Shown here: positions 53,715 to 63,276 of the stretch, one piece after another | How positions within the stretch are numbered: position 1 is the stretch's first letter | Layout of the letters: every line of letters starts with the position of its first letter | Source of the DNA: Acidobacteriia bacterium UBA6623 | Lineage (GTDB): Bacteria; Acidobacteriota; Terriglobia; Bryobacterales; UBA6623 | Direction of reading: 5' to 3' | Assembly: GCA_002433055.1 (NCBI GenBank) | Contig: DJHJ01000026.1 | Coordinates: 1-64,000, forward strand | Length of the DNA: 64,000 bases | The notes under the pieces: model-generated | Seen by the model: the letters and a program-made list of their open reading frames with translations, nothing else | The model's database searches: none | What the model was told of the DNA's origin: nothing | Position numbers and translations under genes: made by a program

Positions 53715-55508
53715 TCACTCAACCAGGGGGTATTGTTGATGGAAGTCTGTTCTTTGTTGGTAGGCATACGCCAGTGCTAATGTCGTCGATTCCCCAAAAA
53801 GTCTCCCAGTGAATGTAATGCTAGTAGGAGTGCCATCAATTGTGCGAAATCCATTTGGGACCACGACAGCTGGATGCCCAGTAATGTTAGTAATTGTCAG
53901 GTTTGAACCAAAGCTTGGCGCGAGGTAGACATCAACGGAAAGCATCATCTCTTCCATTTTTTTCATGATCATCGTTCGAATACGGTTGGCACGGATATAA
54001 TCTACTGCTGATGTCAGCTGCCCTACACGGAATACGGTTGGCCACGCTTCGGAGTCTTGACGGACCAATTGATCATCAGAGCCAGATCGCGTCACTTCAT
54101 CAAAAGACGCGGCAGCTTCTGCTCTTAAAATGGTCCACACACTCTCAAGTGGGTACTCGTCAGGCAAGCTAATTGGCCGTAATTGGAATCCCATTTCACG
54201 ACTCATCGTCTTCAAGGATTCGAGAGTTCGAAGATCGAAAGCAAGTGACTCCTTTTCGAGTTTTCGCTGTTCTGGATCCGTGACACCTATTATGCGACTC
54301 TCGTCAAATAGGGCATCGACGTAACCCACCCGGATCGATGACCAGTTTATTTGACTTGGCCACTCGAATGGTTTTTCAACTGTGGTTGGATCACGTGGAT
54401 CTCTACCATGCAGAGCACTAAAAACTAACCCGCAGTCATCAACCGAACGAGTAATGGGACCAATTTTATCCATACTCCAACAGAGTGTCATCGCTCCGTG
54501 CCGTGATACACGACCAAATGTTGGACGCAACCCAGACACGCCGCAACGGCTGCAAGGGGAAACAATACTGCCAAGTGTTTCCGTGCCGATAGTAAACCCA
54601 GCAAGCCCAGCAGCTGTCACTGCGGCCGAACCGGCAGACGATCCACTCGACCCCTGGTCAAGCTTCCACGGATTGCGAGTTTTTCCCCCAAACCAAACAT
54701 CACCCATTGCAAGAGCACCCAACGTGAGTTTGGCAATCAGAATTGCCCCCGCGTCTTCGAGTCGTTCGATAACGGCAGACTTCTGATCAAGTATTTGATC
54801 ACGATATGGCTCTGCCCCCCAAGTTGTTGGATAACCGGGCAACGCAAAGAGGTCTTTTGCACCCCATGGAATGCCATGTAACGGGCCTCGATAATGCCCC
54901 GATGAAATTTCACGATCAGCTTGTCTGGCCTGACGTAAGGCATCTTCATCGAGATACGTGATGACGCACTTGAGAACCGGATCGAAACGATGCAGACGCT
55001 CTAAGTAGAGCGTGGTCAGTTCGACTGAAGATAGCCGCCTAGTAGCTAATAATTCAGCTAATTTTTTTATAGGAAGAAAAGCGAGTTTTTCGTCACTGGC
55101 CGGTCGTTCTATTTTGTGAATATTTGTCTGTGCAGGCGCCAAGGGAATCTTTTGTCGAGGAGGAAGTGGTGCAGGTTTGCTGAAATTCTCGACATGAAAC
55201 ATGAGTGCGGGTGGGACATCATTGTTGACAGAGACCGCACGAAGTTTTTCAAAACCCATAGTTGCACGGTTGATCTGCTCTAGCATCGTATTACGGTCAT
55301 CGTCGCTAAACTGAACTCCAGCAATCCATTCGGCTTGACGAATCATTTTTGAAGTGACTACTCGTGATGGTTTCATTTGGGCGAATAACGCTCGTGCAAA
55401 AGTGGTCGAGCTAATACCAAGACCTAGTAGCGTTGCCAATATGGAACGGCGCGATGAATCACCGTGTAAATTTTTTGGATTAGAATGCACAAATTTAGAA
55501 TGGGTCAT
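53715..55508 (-). CDS. Exported amidase (amidase signature family)
   Basis: The 597-residue protein has a Tat-like SSRRSILATLLGLGISS at 18-34 and a ~100-residue N-terminal extension. The amidase signature follows: K218 in HGIPWGAKDLFALPG, the Ser-rich DQGSSGSSAGSAAVTAAGLA near 285-304, and the nucleophile Ser314 in GTETLGSIVSPCS. This is the Ser-cisSer-Lys triad. Its substrate is unknown. The C-terminus GFRTIDGTPTSITFTGRLFGE matches aspartyl/glutamyl-amidase-like homologues. Ribosome-binding site AGGAACCC precedes ATG 55508. Confidence 0.9.
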   Translation of the reverse strand: MTHSKFVHSNPKNLHGDSSRRSILATLLGLGISSTTFARALFAQMKPSRVVTSKMIRQAEWIAGVQFSDDDRNTMLEQINRATMGFEKLRAVSVNNDVPPALMFHVENFSKPAPLPPRQKIPLAPAQTNIHKIERPASDEKLAFLPIKKLAELLATRRLSSVELTTLYLERLHRFDPVLKCVITYLDEDALRQARQADREISSGHYRGPLHGIPWGAKDLFALPGYPTTWGAEPYRDQILDQKSAVIERLEDAGAILIAKLTLGALAMGDVWFGGKTRNPWKLDQGSSGSSAGSAAVTAAGLAGFTIGTETLGSIVSPCSRCGVSGLRPTFGRVSRHGAMTLCWSMDKIGPITRSVDDCGLVFSALHGRDPRDPTTVEKPFEWPSQINWSSIRVGYVDALFDESRIIGVTDPEQRKLEKESLAFDLRTLESLKTMSREMGFQLRPISLPDEYPLESVWTILRAEAAASFDEVTRSGSDDQLVRQDSEAWPTVFRVGQLTSAVDYIRANRIRTMIMKKMEEMMLSVDVYLAPSFGSNLTITNITGHPAVVVPNGFRTIDGTPTSITFTGRLFGESTTLALAYAYQQRTDFHQQYPLVE

Positions 55509-56009
55509 TGGGTTCCTAGAATACGCTAATTAGTGACCAATTGAAGATATTAGGGTCAGTTGCGTAAGTTTTTAAAAACATAGGGTAGGCAATCACCAAT
55601 TTCTGAACTACGGAGAACACTCGTAAGAGAAAATCCAAAACTGTAGAGCATGACAATATTAATCACTGCACGAATTTGAAGTGTCTCTTAAATTTATTTC
55701 ACTAAAAATTCTATAGGGGAAGTCGCATTGATAGGGTACAGAGGACTTCTTGAGGGAGGCTTACATAACTATGTAAATGGCGGGCGTGGAGGGATTCGAA
55801 CCCCCGACCTACTGGTTCGAAGCCAGGCACTCTATCCAACTGAGCTACACGCCCGTAGGTCCATTGTACCTTTCGGCTCATTCGTTCATAGCCCTTTTGG
55901 AGATGTAGTTACTCCAACAAAACCATCCAAACGAACATGGAAAAGCTATACTACGAGCTTTGCAAGTGTTGCTTGTGAGTTTTACAGTACCGTTTAGATA
56001 TAACTTCCT
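55509..56009. other. Intergenic region around tRNA-Arg
   Basis: About 500 bases between the amidase and the nucleotidyltransferase gene. Apart from tRNA-Arg (55778-55854) it is AT-rich and shows no coding potential. Bases 55509-55777 and 55855-56009 hold no recognisable gene. Confidence 0.6.
55778..55854 (-). tRNA. tRNA-Arg (TCG)
   Basis: A complete 77-nt cloverleaf on the minus strand. The acceptor arms GGGCGTG and CACGCCC pair, the D-arm is GCTCAGTTGGATAGAG, and the anticodon loop CTTCGAA has TCG at 55818-55820. The T-arm is GGGGG-TTCGAAT-CCCTC, the discriminator is G, and CCA is encoded at 55778-55780. The top anticodon-stem pair is a C-U mismatch. Confidence 0.95.
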
Positions 56010-56744
56010 ATGAAAGGCATTGTTTTAGCTGGAGGCTTGGGGAGCAGGCTCGACCCATTGACTAGGGTCACGAATAAACATCTGTTGCCCGTCTACAACA
56101 AGCCAATGATCTATTACCCGGTTGAAGCTCTAGTGAATGCCGGCATAGAGGATATCCTAATTGTCACTGGCGGACGTAATGCTGGTGATTTTTTACAACT
56201 CTTAGGGAATGGTCATGAATTTGGATTAAAGCATATCAACTACACCTACCAGGATGGAGAAGGTGGCATAGCCGAGGCTTTGAGTCTTGCAGAACACTTC
56301 GCTGAAGGGCAGAAAATATGCGTCGTCCTTGGTGACAACATCATCGAACACAATATATCTGAAGCAATAAATAATTTTCGCCAACAAGAACGTGGTGCAC
56401 GACTACTGCTAAAAGAGGTCTCTGATGCACAACGATTTGGTGTCGCAGAAATCATTGATGGGCATATTGTTGGAATTGAAGAAAAACCCTCCGATCCACG
56501 TTCAAACTGTGCAGTAACTGGTATCTATATGTACGACAACACGGTTTTTAAAAAAATCCACACTTTATCTCCATCTCATCGTGGCGAACTCGAAATTACC
56601 GATGTCAATAACCTATACATCGCGGAAGGCACACTGCAGTTCTCAATTCTCGATGGATGGTGGACCGACGCTGGAACAATCGAATCCCTCCTTCGAGCTA
56701 GTCAATTGATCGCGCGGACGGGTGCAAATAATACGGATAGCTAA
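56010..56744 (+). CDS. Glucose-1-phosphate nucleotidyltransferase (RmlA-like)
   Basis: The 244-residue protein shows the RmlA pattern MKGIVLAGGLGSRLDPLTRV, KHLLPVYNKPMIYYPVE, CVVLGDNIIEHN, FGVAEI, EEKPSDPRSNCAVTGIYMYD and the ending ILDGWWTDAGTIESLLRAS. It would join glucose-1-phosphate with dTTP or another NTP to make a nucleotide sugar for surface glycans. It is shorter than classical RmlA (~290 aa) but complete in its catalytic core. No rmlBCD genes are next to it. Its last 4 bases overlap the convergent MFS gene. Confidence 0.9.
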   Translation: MKGIVLAGGLGSRLDPLTRVTNKHLLPVYNKPMIYYPVEALVNAGIEDILIVTGGRNAGDFLQLLGNGHEFGLKHINYTYQDGEGGIAEALSLAEHFAEGQKICVVLGDNIIEHNISEAINNFRQQERGARLLLKEVSDAQRFGVAEIIDGHIVGIEEKPSDPRSNCAVTGIYMYDNTVFKKIHTLSPSHRGELEITDVNNLYIAEGTLQFSILDGWWTDAGTIESLLRASQLIARTGANNTDS

Positions 56745-58030
56745 CTTCCGCTATTATGCGAACTCTTTGTATCCTCTCCCAGGTTGACTGCACGGTACCC
56801 CCCAATAGACTTAAAGTACAGCCAGAGACCTCCAAATATAAATATAAGAATTAAAGGGAAATAAGATACATGCCTAAATGCTGCAGCTGCACCTTCTGCG
56901 TCATACCACCCACCCATCATAGGCAAAATAAATGCCACTGAGAGCATCCCCGTTGCGCCAATGATTGCGAGAAGGAAGGCGCCACCGTTCGGAAAACGCT
57001 CAGAGGTCACCCCCAACATGAATGGCCAAAAATATGTCGTCCCAACACCAAAAACGGTCGCCGCGACAAATGCTTGCCCAGGTGTTTCAACGTAGCTTAA
57101 TCCGACTAAGCCAAGACCTGCCAAAATTGATGAGATTGTTAGCACACCCATGGGGGAGAAACGGTGAGCAATCGGGCCACCATAGAAGCGAAGCACGAAC
57201 ATTATTCCGGCTGTATATACCAAAATCAAAATTCCACTCATGCCGGTCAGATTCGTTATGAGGGATGCAACCCATTGATTGGGTCCCAGCTCTGTCGCCG
57301 CCGTCATCCACATAGCAACCCACCACAGCAGGAACATCGGCCGTATTGCCTCACGAAGCATCTGTTTTGTCGACACACCGGCCGTTACTCGTTCCGTTGC
57401 TGGGAAAGCTTGGCCACGAATCAGGTATGCATAGATAACAGCAGCAATCAGAATTAGTGACAGCTTAATTTGCCAACCAAGTGTTGTTGTCTGTGCCGAC
57501 ACATCGGCACTATCCAAACCCATAATTTTTGTGATTACGTACGCGGCCAATCCTCCAATAATCAGTCCACCCGGCCACCAGGCGTGCAGCACATTCATCC
57601 TGTGTGTTTTGTCGTCTGGATAAAGCGTGGTACATAGAGGATTAATAACACCTTCCACAAGACCTTGAGCCAATCCCAGCGTGAGCATTGCTCCGTACAA
57701 AATAAGACACCCTGGATCCGCATAGAACGCCTCAACCGGACCGTCAGGGGTCGGCGCAAATAAAATGGCCACCACGGCAGCAATATAACCGAAACTTGAC
57801 AGAAATAATAACCGCCGCATACCAAACCAGTCAACAAGCGAGCCGCCCACTAAAATTGAAACAGTGAACCCCCAAAAAGCTGGACTCAAAATGATGCCAA
57901 TCTGTTCCTTAGTAAGTTGAAAATCCGCGCCGAGTGCATCTAGGATATCTCCGCGAATTGAAAACACCATTGATGTTGTGACAAGCGCCACACAACTTGC
58001 GACAAATAGACGGTTTCTGTTTTCGTACAT
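56741..58030 (-). CDS. MFS sugar-type transporter
   Basis: A 429-residue polytopic protein with about 12 hydrophobic spans. The opening FVASCVALVTTSMVFSIRGDIL, the loop GGSLVDWFGMRRLLFLSSFG and GFTVSILVGGSL are typical of the MFS major-facilitator fold. The family of closest resemblance is the sugar or proton-coupled group seen in Bacteroidota and Acidobacteriota. The substrate is unknown. Its stop is convergent with the nucleotidyltransferase gene. Confidence 0.88.
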   Translation of the reverse strand: MYENRNRLFVASCVALVTTSMVFSIRGDILDALGADFQLTKEQIGIILSPAFWGFTVSILVGGSLVDWFGMRRLLFLSSFGYIAAVVAILFAPTPDGPVEAFYADPGCLILYGAMLTLGLAQGLVEGVINPLCTTLYPDDKTHRMNVLHAWWPGGLIIGGLAAYVITKIMGLDSADVSAQTTTLGWQIKLSLILIAAVIYAYLIRGQAFPATERVTAGVSTKQMLREAIRPMFLLWWVAMWMTAATELGPNQWVASLITNLTGMSGILILVYTAGIMFVLRFYGGPIAHRFSPMGVLTISSILAGLGLVGLSYVETPGQAFVAATVFGVGTTYFWPFMLGVTSERFPNGGAFLLAIIGATGMLSVAFILPMMGGWYDAEGAAAAFRHVSYFPLILIFIFGGLWLYFKSIGGYRAVNLGEDTKSSHNSGS

Positions 58031-58120
58031 TACTCCTCCGCCCCGAGATGGTATAAATACTCACATAACTTGTCAACTAATTAGATTGTTTCGGTTGACC
58101 ACAAAGAAAGTAATACGCCC

Positions 58121-59752
58121 GTGGAGGGCTTTAGTAAACTAAATTTGGCTGGGTGCACTGTGTTTACAACTTCATCAGTTCGATCTCGATACACCATCCT
58201 AGTCCTAATCTATATTTTCGGTGCCGTATCGATTTCGAGTCGAGCACATGCGAACCAATTGGATTCCGACATCAGACTGTTCACCGTACTCGCCGCCATA
58301 AACCTCGCTGGATATGACAGTGGATTAAATGCGACAGCTGACACTTCATTGCGTCGTACAATCCGGGCTGACCTCAGCAATTTCCATGGATCGAGCAAGC
58401 AACGCCTAAGAGATTTTTACGACCAGCACAAACTATCAGATCCAAGCAGCACACTGGCGCAATATGTTTCGTATGCGTTAATGTCCGACGGTCCACCCTC
58501 TTTCAAGCTCACTGCAAGCCTGCCAACAGAGTTACCTCCTGATGTCCGTCGAATACGTGGTTTTGGTTCGATCCTTGCCGAATTCTATAATCAGGCACCC
58601 ATTGAACACTTATGGAATAAATATCAAGGCTACTTCGATCGAGAAATAGCACGCTATCAGGAACCACTAATTGGTTCTTTATTTGAAGCCGCTGGCTACG
58701 TGCGTATTTCCCCCACTAGTCGCGAGGTTCAGAGCTTCCAGGTAATTTTCGACTTGCTTGGCGGCTCCAACCAGCTCAACATACGGAGCTATCGTGGCAA
58801 TGTGTACGTCGTTGTGCACCCATCGAAACGTCTCTATGTCGATGAGATCCGTCACGCCTTTTTACTGCACCTCTTAGATCGCTTGGCTATCCGGAACAGT
58901 AACCATATCAGGGAAAAAAGTATTTTGTCGCGATTTGCAATGTTTGCCCCTGCTCTCCATGAAACATACAAGGCAAACTTTCAACTGCTTGTTTCGAAAT
59001 CACTCGTAAAAGCGATCGAGGTGAGATTGGCTCGTCTTACCAGAACAGAACGCGCACTTCAGATTACTCAGAACCTACGAGAAGGTTACATCCTCACTCC
59101 GTATTTTTTTGACGCACTCGAACTTTATGAGAATCAAAGTGCGGACATGAAAATTTACTACTCGGAACTGATCGAGGGAATCGACTTGCAACACGAAGCA
59201 CGGCGTCTCCAAAGTGTTGAGTTTGCCGAGACGGCAGCTACACGAACGAATCCGATAGTAGCCCAGCCTAAGAATTCAGAGGCCGATACTCTACTACGTC
59301 AAGGTGAACTTCTTTTGGCAGATCGGAAACCTCTGCAAGCTCAAAAAAAATTTAAACTCGCACTCACCAAAGAAGGTGGATCGAAACCTGATATTACCTA
59401 TGGTTTGGCTCGTGCTTCTCTCGCTGAAGGAGATGCTGATTCGGCGGCGCGATTCTTTGAACAGACACTTAACTCATTCCCCGATCCTCATGTCGAAGCT
59501 ATGTCTCACATCTATCTGGGACGCATTGCGGACGTGATGGGTGCCCGAAAGGAAGCGATCGAACGGTATAAATTTGGCCTTGCCGTGCCAAATATTCCAG
59601 ATGGGGTACGGGAACTGGCCACGGCGGGACTGATGCAACCTTTCGGCGCAACGAATACATCGCCAACCCCGGAACCCGACGATGCTGATACCTATGATGA
59701 CGAAGCTGCAGCATGGGGCGACGAGGACGACTGGGACGAAGAGGAAGAGTAA
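58121..59752 (+). CDS. TPR protein with acidic C-terminal tail
   Basis: The 543-residue protein starts at GTG 58121 with an N-terminal hydrophobic segment (ILVLIYIFGAVSISSRAHA), probably a signal peptide. A ~330-residue region of unrecognised helices follows, then a C-terminal tetratricopeptide section from about 390 (LLRQGELLLADRKPLQAQKKF, YGLARASLAEGDADSAARFFEQ, SHIYLGRIADVMGARKEAIERY). It ends with a run rich in Asp and Glu (DDADTYDDEAAAWGDEDDWD). The role is unknown. It is followed by another secreted TPR protein and rnc, perhaps a transcript unit. Confidence 0.75.
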   Translation: MEGFSKLNLAGCTVFTTSSVRSRYTILVLIYIFGAVSISSRAHANQLDSDIRLFTVLAAINLAGYDSGLNATADTSLRRTIRADLSNFHGSSKQRLRDFYDQHKLSDPSSTLAQYVSYALMSDGPPSFKLTASLPTELPPDVRRIRGFGSILAEFYNQAPIEHLWNKYQGYFDREIARYQEPLIGSLFEAAGYVRISPTSREVQSFQVIFDLLGGSNQLNIRSYRGNVYVVVHPSKRLYVDEIRHAFLLHLLDRLAIRNSNHIREKSILSRFAMFAPALHETYKANFQLLVSKSLVKAIEVRLARLTRTERALQITQNLREGYILTPYFFDALELYENQSADMKIYYSELIEGIDLQHEARRLQSVEFAETAATRTNPIVAQPKNSEADTLLRQGELLLADRKPLQAQKKFKLALTKEGGSKPDITYGLARASLAEGDADSAARFFEQTLNSFPDPHVEAMSHIYLGRIADVMGARKEAIERYKFGLAVPNIPDGVRELATAGLMQPFGATNTSPTPEPDDADTYDDEAAAWGDEDDWDEEEE

Positions 59753-59831
59753 CGAGGTTTTAATGTGACTGGAACCAGACCCTCTCGCAATGCTACCTTG
59801 ATATAGAGTGCTAATGCACGTGGAGTAATCA

Positions 59832-60644
59832 ATGAAAAAATCGACGCGGGTAATCTTTTTATTTATTAGTCTCACCGTGGTCGCTTTCGGACAAAAACCG
59901 AAATCGCAAGAAGAAGTAGATATGTTGTTAGCTATTCAAAATGCAGTAGATCCTGCGGCCCAAGTCGACGCCGTCCATGCATTACTGATTACTTTCAAAA
60001 ATACTGAGTTTAAAGAGTGGGCAAATCTTGTTGCGATGACTGCTTACAGCAAATTAAATGATTTTGAAAACATGCTTTTGTACGGCGAAGAAACCCTCAA
60101 GCATAATCCCGAGAACGTTGATGTCCTGACTATACTCGCCTATGCCATTGGCACACGAACAAAAGAGTTTGACTTTGACAAGGAAGAAAAACTGACAAAA
60201 GCAGAGGATTTTGCCCGTCGGGCCTTACGAGTAATCCCAACGATGGAAAAGCCTAATCCAGACATGCTAGATGAAGACTGGCTGAAGCTTACAAATAATT
60301 TGACATCGAATGCTCACGATGCGCTGGGATTGAGCGCATTTTTACGCAAGGACTACGCGGCAGCCGAGCAAGCTTTTAAAACCTCGATTGCAGCGGCGAG
60401 CACAGAGAACCCGACAACGTTCTATCATTTAGCACGCACGCTCCGAGCAACTAGCCGCAATGATGAAGCGATGGAGCTGGTGGACAAATCTATTGCACTT
60501 GGCGGTGTTATGGTTGGCGATAGTGACTTAGCAAAAACCTTGAAGGCCAATCTTATCAAAGACAAGGCTCGCGCAATGTTCAACTTCGGTTCTAAACCAA
60601 CACCAAAGCCGAAGCCATCTGCGACAGAAACTCCCGTCGAATAA
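59832..60644 (+). CDS. Secreted tetratricopeptide repeat protein
   Basis: The 270-residue protein has a signal peptide (VIFLFISLTVVAFGQ). TPR-like helices follow: EWANLVAMTAYSKLNDFENML, DVLTILAYAI, NLTSNAHDALGLSAFLRKDY and NPTTFYHLARTLRATSRNDEA. It closes with a Lys-Pro-rich tail (PTPKPKPSATETPVE). TPR proteins mediate protein contacts. The partner is unknown. It lies 79 nt after the acidic-tail TPR gene and 75 nt before rnc. Confidence 0.8.
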   Translation: MKKSTRVIFLFISLTVVAFGQKPKSQEEVDMLLAIQNAVDPAAQVDAVHALLITFKNTEFKEWANLVAMTAYSKLNDFENMLLYGEETLKHNPENVDVLTILAYAIGTRTKEFDFDKEEKLTKAEDFARRALRVIPTMEKPNPDMLDEDWLKLTNNLTSNAHDALGLSAFLRKDYAAAEQAFKTSIAAASTENPTTFYHLARTLRATSRNDEAMELVDKSIALGGVMVGDSDLAKTLKANLIKDKARAMFNFGSKPTPKPKPSATETPVE

Positions 60645-60719
60645 GCTAACTTTCGAAGGAACTCTATCAACCTGACGGGGTTTCTACGTGTAACTAAAGG
60701 GTGTAGCTACTGGTGTCCC

Positions 60720-61436
60720 ATGGCAAAATCGATCGATTATTTAACGGAAAAAATCGGTTATCATTTCAGCTCACCGAAACTGCTTCGTCAGGCACTCACA
60801 CATAAATCTCATCTGCCATCGAGAGGACAAGAAAGCCTGCATTATGAAAGGTTTGAATTTCTCGGTGATGCGATTTTAGGGTTTTTGGTTAGCGAGCACT
60901 TGGTCGCAACCTTCCCGCATGCCCCTGAAGGGCAGTTGACAAAATTGAAATCTTTCTTGGTCTGTGCTGGCAACTTGGTTGCAGTAGCACAACATCTCGA
61001 TCTTGGCTCCCATCTTATCCTGGGCCCCAGCGAGGAAGCCAGCGGCGGGCGCAGCAAAAAAGGTTTACTCGAAGATGCACTCGAAGCGCTCATCGCAGCT
61101 ATATATCTCGATGGAGGAATCGCCGCAGCTCGTGGCTTTGTTGAACGAACTGTCCTCAGCGAGAAATCACTCAAAGCGGCAGAAAATAATCTTCCGCTGG
61201 ACAATTTTAAATCGGCACTGCAGGAATTTTTACACGCGCACAAATTGCCCGCCCCGGTATACAGAGTTATCAAAGAGAGTGGGCCTCATCACGAACGACT
61301 TTTTTCAATTGAAGTCCGCATCGGTGAGTTACTGCACAAGCGAGCACTGGGGGAAACCAAAAAGGCTGCTGCTCAGGAGGCCGCGCGGTTGGCTCTGAAG
61401 CATATCCAAAAAATAGCGCCGCAACATCAACCGTAA
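60720..61436 (+). CDS. rnc: Ribonuclease III
   Basis: The 238-residue protein has the RNase III catalytic domain with the signature ERFEFLGDAILGFLVSEHL (conserved Glu and Asp metal ligands) and GLLEDALEALIAAIYLDGG. A C-terminal double-stranded RNA-binding domain spans ~155-235 (NFKSALQEFLHAHKLPAPVYR and ALGETKKAAAQEAARLAL). It processes rRNA precursors and double-stranded RNA. Length is normal. Confidence 0.96.
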   Translation: MAKSIDYLTEKIGYHFSSPKLLRQALTHKSHLPSRGQESLHYERFEFLGDAILGFLVSEHLVATFPHAPEGQLTKLKSFLVCAGNLVAVAQHLDLGSHLILGPSEEASGGRSKKGLLEDALEALIAAIYLDGGIAAARGFVERTVLSEKSLKAAENNLPLDNFKSALQEFLHAHKLPAPVYRVIKESGPHHERLFSIEVRIGELLHKRALGETKKAAAQEAARLALKHIQKIAPQHQP

Positions 61437-61444
61437 ATGCAGAG

Positions 61445-62059
61445 ATGTGCTTTCGATATCCAATGCTACCGAAACCTCTAAAACGCCCTACTATTGCTTC
61501 CCGATGCTCTTATGTTGTCCTGCTTTGCATCGGGCTACAGGCAGTCATTCTTTCACCCGAATCGCTTCAGTCGACCCGCGAGAAGTTCGACCGCATCGTC
61601 GATGGTCACTTAAATGCAGGTGAATTAATTATTTTTAGCGAGTTAGAGATCAATTCTTTGCTCATACATAGCCCCAAAATGAAAATCCCTCCTGGGATTA
61701 GTGACTTATCCGTACAGCTTCACGCCGATCAAGCTATTGTTGACGCCGATGTTGATTTTGAAACAGTGAAAATGAACAGTAAGTTGACGCCTGGGGTTTT
61801 AATTGATTTATTGTTACGCGGTGAACATAAGCTTCGTCTCCACTGTCATGTGGACTCAGCTAATGGTATGGGGTTAATCCGTATCACATCACTGTATATC
61901 GACGATACCCCTCTACAGGGAACATTTTTGGAGTGGTTTCTCAATGAACTCCTGGTTGATCAAATTCCCGCTGTGAGATTCAATGAACCATTCCCCCTTC
62001 CCAAAAACCTAAATTACATCCGCTTAGAAACTGGGCGTGTCGCGATCAAGCGGTTTTAG
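61445..62059 (+). CDS. Hypothetical exported or membrane-anchored protein
   Basis: The 204-residue protein starts 8 nt after rnc and contains one N-terminal hydrophobic segment (CSYVVLLCIGLQAVILS), probably an uncleaved or cleaved signal. The rest looks like a beta-rich domain with LIIFSELEINSLLIHSP and a soluble C-terminal half. I do not recognise the family. The position right after rnc suggests cotranscription. A second in-frame ATG lies at 61463. Confidence 0.6.
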   Translation: MCFRYPMLPKPLKRPTIASRCSYVVLLCIGLQAVILSPESLQSTREKFDRIVDGHLNAGELIIFSELEINSLLIHSPKMKIPPGISDLSVQLHADQAIVDADVDFETVKMNSKLTPGVLIDLLLRGEHKLRLHCHVDSANGMGLIRITSLYIDDTPLQGTFLEWFLNELLVDQIPAVRFNEPFPLPKNLNYIRLETGRVAIKRF

Positions 62060-62093
62060 AGATGACAAACCTGGAATTTTCGCTCGCAAACCA

Positions 62094-63146
62094 CTACTCG
62101 ACGCCAAATAGAGTCCTTTTGTTCTCCTGGTGAGACTCGATAGCCAGATCAATCAAACGGTCAAGAAGGCTTGGGTACGAGAGTCCCGTAGCCATCCACA
62201 GTTTTGGGTACATACTAATTGAGGTAAAGCCTGGCATGCTGTTAAGTTCATTCAGTAGTACTTTGCCAGTAGTTGCCTCTAAAAAAAAGTCCACACGTGC
62301 CAGTCCCCTGCCCTCCACAGCTTTAAATGCTTCAAGTGCCAATTCGCGTACCTGATTCGTCTCCTTATCACTCAGCACCGCAGGGATCACTATTGTCGAA
62401 TTCTTGTCACCATACTTCGCCTCGTAGTCATAGAAGCCCTCCCCTGTAACTACCTCTCCCGGTACCGAAACTTCTGGGTCGTCATTGCCAAGAACGCCGC
62501 ATTCAATCTCGCGCCCGACGATAGCTGGTTCGATGATTATCTTGCGGTCGTACTTTGCCGCCAATGCAAGAGATTGTCGTAACTCATTTCGGTTTGATGC
62601 CTTTGTGATTCCGACTGAAGAACCTAAATTAGCGGGTTTGATAAATACAGGGTAAGGGAATCGAGCCTCGATATCGCCAATTCGTTCAAGGCAATTTGAC
62701 CTCAGCAAAGCAAAATGTTCAACGGTCGGAAGGTCTCGTTCATGAAATAACCTTTTCATGACATCCTTATCCATGCCAACTGCTGAACCCAGCACACCTG
62801 CACCTACATATGCAGCATCGGCCAGATCAAATACACCCTGAAATTTTCCGTCCTCACCGAAGGTTCCATGAAGTACAGGGAAAACCACATCCACACCAGT
62901 CATAGACAAGGGCTCAGGTTTGATCTTGATCGTCGCCACCTCTACAAGATTTTTAGTTGTTTCGGCTGGTAACAGCTCCATCGACTGGTGTATCGAAAGA
63001 AAATACCCCTTCTTGTCGATTGCTAACGGAATAATTTCATATAGCGTTGGATCGAGGTTGGCTATGACAGATGCAGCTGACCTCACCGAGATCTCATGCT
63101 CACTCGATCGCCCTCCAAACAAAATCAGGATTGTTTTCTTGTCCAT
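62094..63146 (-). CDS. ddl: D-alanine--D-alanine ligase
   Basis: The 350-residue ATP-grasp enzyme begins ILILFGGRSSEHEISVRSA. It includes VFPVLHGTFGEDGKFQGVF, DKDVMKRLFHERDLPT, PVFIKPANLGSSVGITKA, EREIECGVLGND (here GREIECGVLGND) and the metal-binding VDFFLEATTGKVLLNELNSM. It joins two D-Ala residues for peptidoglycan. Length is normal. It is convergent with the rnc-side hypothetical gene and lies next to asnS. Confidence 0.95.
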   Translation of the reverse strand: MDKKTILILFGGRSSEHEISVRSAASVIANLDPTLYEIIPLAIDKKGYFLSIHQSMELLPAETTKNLVEVATIKIKPEPLSMTGVDVVFPVLHGTFGEDGKFQGVFDLADAAYVGAGVLGSAVGMDKDVMKRLFHERDLPTVEHFALLRSNCLERIGDIEARFPYPVFIKPANLGSSVGITKASNRNELRQSLALAAKYDRKIIIEPAIVGREIECGVLGNDDPEVSVPGEVVTGEGFYDYEAKYGDKNSTIVIPAVLSDKETNQVRELALEAFKAVEGRGLARVDFFLEATTGKVLLNELNSMPGFTSISMYPKLWMATGLSYPSLLDRLIDLAIESHQENKRTLFGVE

Positions 63147-63276
63147 TCGTCAACTTTGTTCTGATGGCGCAACATATGTGCCAATCTCTCATCTAGAATT
63201 CTGAAATCGCGTCAAGCATCCTCTATGCCAACAATAACTATATTTCGACTACGACACAAGAAAGTTTACCGAGTCG

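Noticed and set aside
55728..55997. Plus-strand open frame with GRGGIRTPDLLVRSQALYPTELHARR
   Set aside because: It is an antisense reading of tRNA-Arg. The peptide is a familiar artefact in databases.
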